A stretch of DNA of 64,000 bases, taken from positions 1 to 64,000 of the forward strand of contig BMUD01000028.1 in assembly GCA_014650015.1 (NCBI GenBank), written 5' to 3'. The position numbers were made by a program, and so were the translations under genes. Below are positions 58,478 to 64,000 of this stretch, piece by piece. A model generated the notes under the pieces. The model saw only the letters and a list, made by a program, of their open reading frames with translations. It searched no databases and had not been told where the DNA came from. How positions within the stretch are numbered: the stretch's first letter is position 1; each line of letters begins with the position of its first letter. The stretch is from Streptomyces griseoloalbus (GTDB lineage: Bacteria; Actinomycetota; Actinomycetes; Streptomycetales; Streptomycetaceae).

Positions 58478-59605
58478 ATGCCAGACGTGCTCGATGCCAG
58501 CCCTTACGACGCTCTGCTCCTGCTGTCCTTCGGCGGCCCCGAAGGCCCGGACGACGTGGTTCCGTTCCTGGAGAACGTGACGCGCGGGCGCGGCATCCCC
58601 AAGGAACGCCTCAAGGAAGTCGGCCGGCACTACTTCCTGTTCGGTGGGGTCAGTCCCATCAACGACCAGAACCGTGCGCTGCTGGACGCGCTGCGCGAGG
58701 ACTTCGCCGAGCACGGCCTGGACCTGCCGGTCCACTGGGGCAACCGCAACTGGGCGCCCTACCTCACCGACACCCTGCGCGAGATGGTCCGGGCCGGCCA
58801 CCGCCGCATCCTCGTCCTGGCCACCAGCGCCTATGCCTCGTACTCCGGCTGCCGCCAGTACCGGGAGAACCTCGCCGACGCCCTCGCGGCCCTGGAGGCG
58901 GAGGGACTGGAGCTGCCGAGGATCGACAAGCTGCGGCACTACTTCAACCACCCCGGCTTCGTGGAGCCCATGATCGACGGGGTCGTCCGGTCGCTCGCCG
59001 AGCTGCCCGAGGACGTCCGGGACGGCGCGCACATCGCGTTCACCACCCACTCGATCCCCACCTCCGCCGCGGACACCTCCGGCCCCGTCGAGGACCACGG
59101 CGACGGCGGTGCGTACGTCGCACAGCACCTGGAGGTGGCGAAGCTGATCGCCGACGCCGTCCGGGAGCGCACCGGCGTCGACCACCCCTGGCAGCTCGTC
59201 TACCAGTCCCGCTCGGGCGCCCCGCACATCCCCTGGCTGGAGCCCGACATCTGCGACCACCTCGAGGAGCGGCACGCCGCCGGGGTCCCGGCCGTGGTGA
59301 TGGCCCCCATCGGCTTCGTCTCCGACCACATGGAGGTCCTCTACGACCTCGACACGGAGGCCGAGGCCAAGGCGGCGGAGCTGGGGCTGCCGGTGCGCCG
59401 CTCCGCGACCGTCGGCGCCGACCCGCGGTTCGCCGCCGCCGTCCGTGAGCTGATCGTGGAGCGTGCCGCCGCCGAGCGCGGGCAGGACGTCACGCCGTGC
59501 GCCCTGGGCACGCTCGGCGCGAGCCACAACCTCTGCCCGGTGGGCTGCTGCCCGGCCCGCGCACCGCGTCCCGCCGCCGCGGGCGCCGACAGCCCCTACG
59601 CATGA
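58478..59605 (+). CDS. hemH: ferrochelatase (coproporphyrin/protoporphyrin type)
   Basis: The 375-residue ferrochelatase inserts ferrous iron into the porphyrin ring. Seen: [32 protein letters not shown] at the N-terminus, the conserved catalytic His in FTTHSIP (about 189-195), [21 protein letters not shown], and [16 protein letters not shown] with the second metal-side Glu/Asp. The C-terminal cysteines (TPCALG and LCPVGCC) are the 2Fe-2S cluster ligands seen in actinobacterial enzymes. In actinobacteria the enzyme acts on coproporphyrin (cpfC). It overlaps or abuts the inositol monophosphatase gene. Confidence 0.96.
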   Translation: MPDVLDASPYDALLLLSFGGPEGPDDVVPFLENVTRGRGIPKERLKEVGRHYFLFGGVSPINDQNRALLDALREDFAEHGLDLPVHWGNRNWAPYLTDTLREMVRAGHRRILVLATSAYASYSGCRQYRENLADALAALEAEGLELPRIDKLRHYFNHPGFVEPMIDGVVRSLAELPEDVRDGAHIAFTTHSIPTSAADTSGPVEDHGDGGAYVAQHLEVAKLIADAVRERTGVDHPWQLVYQSRSGAPHIPWLEPDICDHLEERHAAGVPAVVMAPIGFVSDHMEVLYDLDTEAEAKAAELGLPVRRSATVGADPRFAAAVRELIVERAAAERGQDVTPCALGTLGASHNLCPVGCCPARAPRPAAAGADSPYA

Positions 59606-59613
59606 GGAGCCCC

Positions 59614-60429
59614 GTGACCGACCCCCTGCACGCGCAACTGCTGGAACTGGCCCGGGAAGCGGCCCGCCGCGCGGGCGAGCTGCTGCGGGACGGCCGACCG
59701 GCCGACCTGGCGGTCGCCGCGACCAAGTCCAGCCCGATCGACGTCGTGACCGAGATGGACATCGCGGCCGAGAAGCTGATCACCACGCTGATCGCCGAGC
59801 GCCGTCCGGAGGACGGCTTCCTCGGCGAGGAGGGCGCCTCCACCGAGGGCAGCAGCGGCATCCGCTGGGTGATCGACCCCCTCGACGGCACGGTGAACTA
59901 CCTGTACGGCCTGCCCACCTGGGCCGTCTCCATCGCCGCCGAGCAGGACGGCGAGACCGTGGCCGGGGCCGTCGTGGCGCCCATGCGCGGCGAGGCGTAC
60001 CACGCGGTCCGCGGAGGAGGCGCGTGGGCCACCGGCGCCTGGGAGGGCGAGCGGGAGCTGACCTGCCGCCCCTCGCCGCCCCTGGACCAGGCCCTGGTCT
60101 CGACCGGCTTCAACTACGTCGCCGGGGTCCGCACCCACCAGGCCGATGTGGCGCAGCGGCTGATCCCCCTGCTGCGGGACATCCGGCGCGGCGGCTCGGC
60201 CGCGGTCGACCTGTGCGACGTCGCCGCAGGGCGCCTCGACGGCTACTACGAGCGCGGACTCCACCCCTGGGACCTCGCCGCCGGTGACCTGATCGCCAGG
60301 GAGGCGGGCGTGCTGACCGGTGGACGCCCCGGAGAGCGCCCGTCCTGGGACCTCACCATCGCGGCCACCCCGGGCGTCTTCGAGCCCCTCCAGCAGCTCC
60401 TGGAGGACTTCGGCGCCTGGCACGACTGA
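59614..60429 (+). CDS. inositol monophosphatase family protein
   Basis: The 271-residue Mg-dependent phosphatase has GEEG (first metal Glu region), the signature IDPLDGTVNYLYGLPTWAVSIA (about 87-107), and the C-terminal WDLAAGDLIAREAGV motif. It probably removes phosphate from inositol phosphate, histidinol phosphate or a nucleotide substrate; family members cannot be separated by sequence alone. GTG 59614 is favoured over ATG 59602 because GAGGAG lies 5 bases before it. It follows ferrochelatase by 8 bases and is probably co-transcribed. Confidence 0.92.
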   Translation: MTDPLHAQLLELAREAARRAGELLRDGRPADLAVAATKSSPIDVVTEMDIAAEKLITTLIAERRPEDGFLGEEGASTEGSSGIRWVIDPLDGTVNYLYGLPTWAVSIAAEQDGETVAGAVVAPMRGEAYHAVRGGGAWATGAWEGERELTCRPSPPLDQALVSTGFNYVAGVRTHQADVAQRLIPLLRDIRRGGSAAVDLCDVAAGRLDGYYERGLHPWDLAAGDLIAREAGVLTGGRPGERPSWDLTIAATPGVFEPLQQLLEDFGAWHD

Positions 60430-60522
60430 ATGGTGCGTTCGCCGGCGGGGACGGCTCTCTCACGGCGGGCGCGTCGGGACACCGGACCCAACGGCCCTCG
60501 CCCGGCGCCGGCGTGCGACACA

Positions 60523-60637
60523 CACGACACGGGCCCCGGCGCTGGATCTTGGGTTCTAACGGTCCTCGCAACACCCGCGATCTGTGGGAGTTGCGAGGAC
60601 CGTGGGCGTTGCTGGATTCGCCGGGGCCCGTGTCGTG
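60523..60637. terminator. 115-nt nested inverted repeat, probable bidirectional terminator
   Basis: A perfect 19-bp outer inverted repeat (60523-60541 and 60619-60637) encloses a perfect 14-bp inner one (60559-60572 and 60590-60603). The 7-mer GCTGGAT is directly repeated beside the outer arms. It sits between convergent genes with 8 bases to the minus-strand stop. Confidence 0.8.
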
Positions 60638-60645
60638 CGAGCCGG

Positions 60646-60819
60646 TCAGACGCTGTACACGCCGACCTCCACGCCGTGCTCGGCGGCGAGGCGGCGCAGG
60701 TCGTCGAGTTCGCCCTGCTCCACTTCGACGAGGAATTCGTCGCCCTCGTCGCGGGCACGCGTCAGATCGGACTCGGTCGCCTTTATGCGCTGGAGAAGTC
60801 CTGCGGTGAATGCGTCCAT
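60646..60819 (-). CDS. 57-residue conserved small protein
   Basis: This very small acidic/helical protein reads MDAFTAGLLQRIKATESDL...DEFLVEVEQGELDDLRRLAAEHGVEVGVYSV in outline. ATG 60819 is chosen because GAGGGGG lies 7 bases upstream; the longer frame to 60945 adds an Arg-rich stretch without support. The charged helix followed by a short strand suggests a compact helix-turn-strand fold. It looks conserved in streptomycetes, function unknown. It converges with the inositol monophosphatase gene across the nested hairpin. Confidence 0.8.
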   Translation of the reverse strand: MDAFTAGLLQRIKATESDLTRARDEGDEFLVEVEQGELDDLRRLAAEHGVEVGVYSV

Positions 60820-60971
60820 GCTGCGCCCCCTCGTCCTGGGTCGGCGGGTCGGTGGCACGGGGGTGTGCCGTTCGGAAGGGACGATCACGTCGTGAGCGGA
60901 TGCCCGGCGCCGCTCTGCCGGGCGGCGACGGTGCCGGACATCCACGCCCGCTCTGCGGAAGCGGACTTATG

Positions 60972-60995
60972 CGTACCGCATGGTGGTGCGGTACG
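60972..60995. promoter_or_regulatory. inverted repeat upstream of cutRS
   Basis: CGTACCGCA (60972-60980) and TGCGGTACG (60987-60995) form a perfect 9-bp stem with a 6-nt loop in the 440-bp gap between the small gene and cutR. It could be an operator or a leader hairpin. No gene is supported in 60820-61259. Confidence 0.5.
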
Positions 60996-61259
60996 TGCAG
61001 AGCGTGATCGCGGGATGTAAAACCCGTCCTCCCCAAGCTGTCTTCCGCGGAAACCTAACCGCGCGAGAAAATCTCGTATTCCCGCCCCGTTCGCCCGGAG
61101 GTTCCCCGGTCCCGCACCCGTCCGCCACCGTCCGCTCACCCGCCTTACCGCCGACTTATGGCCGAAAAGGGCAGGATGGAGGCAACACACCCACCCGCAC
61201 CCCTGCCCGCGTGCGCCCTCCGGCGCTGCCCGGGCAGGTCATGAGGAAGGACCAGCGAC

Positions 61260-61913
61260 GTGCGCGTACTCGTCGTCGAGGACGAGCAGCTGCTCGCCGA
61301 TGCGGTGGCCACCGGACTGCGCCGGGAGGCCATGGCCGTCGACGTCGTGTACGACGGTGCGGCCGCCCTGGAGCGCATCGGCGTCAACGACTACGACGTG
61401 GTCGTCCTCGACCGCGACCTCCCGCTCGTCCACGGCGACGACGTCTGCCGCAAGATCGTCGAGCTCGGCATGCCCACGCGCGTGCTGATGCTCACGGCGT
61501 CCGGTGACGTCAGCGACCGCGTCGAGGGCCTGGAGATCGGCGCCGACGACTATCTGCCCAAGCCCTTCGCGTTCAGCGAGCTCATCGCGCGCGTGCGCGC
61601 CCTGGGACGGCGTACGAGCGTGCCGCTGCCGCCCGTTCTGGAGCGCGCCGGGATCAAGCTCGACCCCAACCGCCGCGAGGTCTTCCGCGACGGCAAGGAG
61701 GTCCAGCTCGCGCCGAAGGAGTTCGCCGTCCTGGAGGTGCTCATGCGCAGCGAGGGCGCGGTCGTGTCGGCGGAGCAGCTGCTGGAGAAGGCCTGGGACG
61801 AGAACACGGATCCCTTCACCAACGTGGTGCGGGTGACCGTGATGACCCTGCGCCGCAAGCTGGGCGAGCCGCCGGTCATCGTGACCGTGCCCGGCTCCGG
61901 ATACCGGATCTGA
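61260..61913 (+). CDS. cutR: response regulator CutR (OmpR/PhoB family)
   Basis: The 217-residue regulator has a receiver domain with EDE acidic residues at 7-9, the phosphoacceptor Asp in VVVLDRDLPL (about 51-53), MLTAS and KPFAF. The C-terminal OmpR-type winged helix carries VQLAPKEFAVLEVLMRSEGAVVSAEQLLEKAWDENTDPFTNVVRVTVMTLRRKLGEP. It pairs with the adjacent kinase gene 6 bases downstream. CutRS of Streptomyces is known to affect secondary metabolism and envelope stress functions. GTG 61260 has AAGGACCAGCGAC upstream, a modest ribosome site. Confidence 0.94.
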   Translation: MRVLVVEDEQLLADAVATGLRREAMAVDVVYDGAAALERIGVNDYDVVVLDRDLPLVHGDDVCRKIVELGMPTRVLMLTASGDVSDRVEGLEIGADDYLPKPFAFSELIARVRALGRRTSVPLPPVLERAGIKLDPNRREVFRDGKEVQLAPKEFAVLEVLMRSEGAVVSAEQLLEKAWDENTDPFTNVVRVTVMTLRRKLGEPPVIVTVPGSGYRI

Positions 61914-61919
61914 TAGCCG

Positions 61920-63170
61920 ATGGCCGCCACGCCCGCGCCCCCCACCGCGCCCCCCAAGCCGACGTGGGACCCGAGGAAGCTGGACCCGCCCTTCCCGTGG
62001 CTGCGTCCGACCATCCGCATACGTCTCACGCTGCTGTACGGCGGCATGTTCCTGATCGCCGGGATCCTGCTGCTGTCGATCATCTACCTGCTGGCCGCAC
62101 AAGCCCTCCACGACGGCGGCAGCGGCCAGTCCTTCCAGGTGACCGGCACCAACATCGACATCACCAGCGACACCTGCCCCCAGCTGGACAGCGCGACCAC
62201 CAACGGTCAGCTCAACGAGATGCTGAAGCAGTGCAACGCCGCCCAGCGCCAGCACGCGCTGGACGATCTGCTCAGCCGCTCCCTGGGGGCGCTGCTCGGT
62301 CTCGCGATCATCGCCTTCGCCTTCGGTTACGCCATGGCCGGCCGCGTCCTGTCGCCGCTGGGCCGGATCACCCGCACCGCCCGCGCGGTGGTCGTGGCGG
62401 GCTCCGACCTGTCCCGCCGGATCGAGCTGGACGGCCCGGACGACGAGCTGAAGGAGCTGGCCGACACCTTCGACGACATGCTGGAGCGACTCCAGCGGGC
62501 GTTCACCGCCCAGCAGCGCTTCGTGGGCAACGCCTCGCACGAGCTGCGCACCCCGCTGGCGATCAACCGAACCCTGCTGGAGGTGCACCTCTCCGACCCC
62601 CACGCGCCGGTGGAGCTCCAACAGCTCGGCAAGACGCTGCTGGCCACCAACGAGCGCAGCGAACAGCTCGTCGAGGGTTTGCTGCTGCTCGCCCGCAGCG
62701 ACAACCAGATCGTCGAGCGCAAGCCCGTGGACCTCGCCGAGGTGGCCTCCCAGGCCATCGACCAGGTGCACGCCGAGGCGGACGCCAAGGGCGTGGAGAT
62801 CCGCGGCACATGCGAACCCGCGGTCGTCCAGGGCAATGGCGTGCTGCTGGAGCGGATCGCCCTGAACCTGGTGCAGAACGCCGTGCGCTACAACGTGCCG
62901 GAGGACGGCTGGGTCGAGGTGACCACCGAGGTCCAGCACGGACAGGCGGTCCTGGTGGTGCGCAACACCGGCCCGGTCGTCCCGGCGTACGAGATCGACA
63001 ATCTCTTCGAGCCGTTCCGGCGGCTGCGCACCGAGCGCACGGGCAGCGACAAGGGCGTCGGGCTCGGTCTGTCCATCGTGCGGTCGGTGGCCCGGGCGCA
63101 CGGCGGCCACATCTACGCCCAGCCACGTGAAGGAGGCGGGCTCGAGATGCGTGTCACCCTCCCGATCTGA
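61920..63170 (+). CDS. cutS: sensor histidine kinase CutS
   Basis: The 416-residue membrane kinase has helix 1 at about 38-62 and helix 2 at about 122-143 enclosing a short extracytoplasmic domain of about 60 residues. Two Cys residues there (DTCPQLD and KQCNAA) could form a disulfide. A HAMP linker, the phosphoacceptor His in NASHELRTPLAINR (about 207), the N box NLVQNAVRYN and G boxes (NTGPVVP, GVGLGLSIV) follow. It phosphorylates CutR. The Cys pair supports a redox or disulfide-sensing role. ATG 61920 is six bases after the cutR stop. Confidence 0.94.
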   Translation: MAATPAPPTAPPKPTWDPRKLDPPFPWLRPTIRIRLTLLYGGMFLIAGILLLSIIYLLAAQALHDGGSGQSFQVTGTNIDITSDTCPQLDSATTNGQLNEMLKQCNAAQRQHALDDLLSRSLGALLGLAIIAFAFGYAMAGRVLSPLGRITRTARAVVVAGSDLSRRIELDGPDDELKELADTFDDMLERLQRAFTAQQRFVGNASHELRTPLAINRTLLEVHLSDPHAPVELQQLGKTLLATNERSEQLVEGLLLLARSDNQIVERKPVDLAEVASQAIDQVHAEADAKGVEIRGTCEPAVVQGNGVLLERIALNLVQNAVRYNVPEDGWVEVTTEVQHGQAVLVVRNTGPVVPAYEIDNLFEPFRRLRTERTGSDKGVGLGLSIVRSVARAHGGHIYAQPREGGGLEMRVTLPI

Positions 63171-63242
63171 GACCATGCCCCCGACACAACGGGGTGTTCG
63201 CTTTGCGCGGAATTTCCGGGGCACGTTTCCGGTATCCACGTG

Positions 63243-63256
63243 TGTGATCGATCACA
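63243..63256. promoter_or_regulatory. perfect palindrome TGTGATCGATCACA
   Basis: A 14-bp perfect palindrome of CRP/FNR-like look lies 73 bases after cutS and 308 bases before the DUF4193 gene. TGATCA-type motifs recur at 63284-63289 and 63337-63342. Confidence 0.45.
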
Positions 63257-63382
63257 GGGGAGATTTCGCGACCATCCACTCTCCGTGATCATGTAACCCG
63301 TCGGAAGGTCGGGAAAGTCCCGGTTTTCGGGGGCCTTGATCACGGGAAGTACACGGTGGGGCGCCTTTGAAGTGCGGTATCC

Positions 63383-63398
63383 GGACCGTGTACGGTCC
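63383..63398. promoter_or_regulatory. palindrome GGACCGT-GT-ACGGTCC
   Basis: A 7-bp-arm palindrome with 2-base centre upstream of the DUF4193 gene. Together with the TGTGATCGATCACA site it makes the 393-bp gap unusually rich in symmetric elements. No gene is supported in 63171-63563. Confidence 0.4.
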
Positions 63399-63563
63399 CC
63401 ATCGCCATCCAAGCCGATCACTCATGAGGAGTCCGGTTGGGTGTCGATTGAGTAACAGACCTTGATGTGAGGCAAAATCTCCGCCTCAGGTCGGGCACAA
63501 GTCCGGCCTCTCACGCGTTACGTGCGCTGGAGACACCGCATACACCCAGAGGGGGAGAGCGAC

Positions 63564-63860
63564 ATGGCAACCGACTACGACACTCCACGCAAGACCGACG
63601 ACGACGTCGACTCGGACAGCTTGGAAGAACTGAAGGCCCGACGGAACGACAAGTCGGCCTCCGCAGTGGACGTCGACGAGTTCGAGGCCGCCGAAGGCCT
63701 GGAACTGCCCGGGGCGGACCTCTCGAACGAGGAGCTGGCCGTCCGGGTCCTGCCGAAGCAGCAGGACGAGTTCACGTGCATGAGCTGCTTCCTGGTGCAT
63801 CACCGCAGCCAGCTGGCCCGCGAGAAGAACGGCCAGCCGATCTGCCGCGACTGCGACTGA
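63564..63860 (+). CDS. DUF4193 zinc-ribbon protein
   Basis: The 98-residue actinobacterial protein has an acidic N-terminal part (DVDSDSLEELKARR, DVDEFEAAEGLELPGADLSNEELAVRVLPKQ) and a C-terminal zinc ribbon FTCMSCFLVHHRSQLAREKNGQPICRDCD (two CxxC pairs). This is the DUF4193 architecture, usually found near dut in actinobacteria. Function not established; the acidic helix plus ribbon suggests binding to a nucleic acid machine such as RNA polymerase (inference only). ATG 63564 follows GGGGGAGAG at 7 bases. Confidence 0.92.
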   Translation: MATDYDTPRKTDDDVDSDSLEELKARRNDKSASAVDVDEFEAAEGLELPGADLSNEELAVRVLPKQQDEFTCMSCFLVHHRSQLAREKNGQPICRDCD

Positions 63861-63873
63861 GGACGGGTCGGCC

Positions 63874-64000
63874 GTGACTGGCTCGACCCCTCCGCGGAAG
63901 CGCCGCTTCTTCGCGAGGGGAGCGGACCAAGGGCCCGAGCAGGGCCCGCAGCACGACACGCGTGACGACGAGCGAGGCTCAACCGGTACCGGGGCGGCCT
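63874..64000 (+). CDS. start of next gene (truncated by window)
   Basis: An open frame begins at GTG 63874, 13 bases after the DUF4193 stop, and runs to the window end without a stop (42 codons). The visible residues are basic then polar and low-complexity (TGSTPPRKRRFFARGADQG), typical of the flexible N-terminus of a membrane or DNA-associated protein. The family cannot be told from this part. Confidence 0.5.
   Translation, partial: MTGSTPPRKRRFFARGADQGPEQGPQHDTRDDERGSTGTGAA

Overview
This window looks like chromosome of a Streptomyces species. It is very GC-rich with strong third-position GC bias. Several genes are near-diagnostic for the genus: the principal sigma factor HrdB, the sporulation regulator WhiH, the cell-division protein SepH, the CutRS two-component system, and a c-di-AMP riboswitch in front of an M23 peptidase. 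From about 5 kb to the right end the order reads as conserved core chromosome. The first ~4.9 kb is less ordered and carries gene remnants. No rRNA, tRNA or CRISPR array was seen.

Layout. 0-5 kb: truncated XRE/TPR regulator, GNAT acetyltransferase, small hypothetical, two 5'-truncated prophage remnants (endolysin tail and serine recombinase), ADP-ribosylglycohydrolase, hypothetical. 5-8.3 kb: DHA2 drug exporter divergent from its probable TetR repressor with two near-identical operators, then RNase HII. 8.3-19.8 kb: two hypotheticals, RecQ fused to a phosphoribosyltransferase-like domain, DUF4192 protein, glycogen-debranching-like protein, NUDIX/winged-helix regulator, fused ABC transporter. 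19.9-27 kb: whiH, hrdB, trypsin-like protease, DUF7455 protein, parE. 27-35.3 kb: a carboxylate-metabolism block with DUF485 protein plus SSS symporter, CitAB/DcuSR-like two-component system, a sucrase/ferredoxin-like protein under an iron-box-like site, and two divergent citrate synthase-like genes, one with an N-terminal DNA-binding domain.

35.5-40 kb: CobW GTPase and parC converge. An internally deleted IS481-type element sits in the CTAG that forms both of their stop codons. 40-46 kb: a 21-bp tandem-repeat tract, a paired active/inactive M16 peptidase operon, the c-di-AMP riboswitch and M23 endopeptidase, a GntR regulator, and ptsH (HPr) with a DasR-type site and a triplicated terminator. 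46-54 kb: GNAT/acyl-CoA synthetase protein acetyltransferase (PatA type), DUF5998, phosphodiesterase, thymidine kinase, VOC protein, sulfurtransferase. 54-64 kb: sepH, lactone oxidase and MFS transporter, ferrochelatase and inositol monophosphatase, a 57-residue conserved protein, cutRS, DUF4193 protein and the start of a further gene.

Functionally the window combines housekeeping functions (sigma factor, topoisomerase IV subunits, helicase, RNase HII, haem synthesis, PTS) with developmental ones (WhiH, SepH, wall hydrolase under c-di-AMP control). The most notable regulatory signals are the twin TetR operators, an iron box in a 24-bp gap, a DasR site before ptsH, a LexA-like site before parE and a palindrome between the citrate synthase genes. 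The most notable structural signals are the CTAG insertion, the 21-bp repeat tract and a 115-nt nested inverted repeat.
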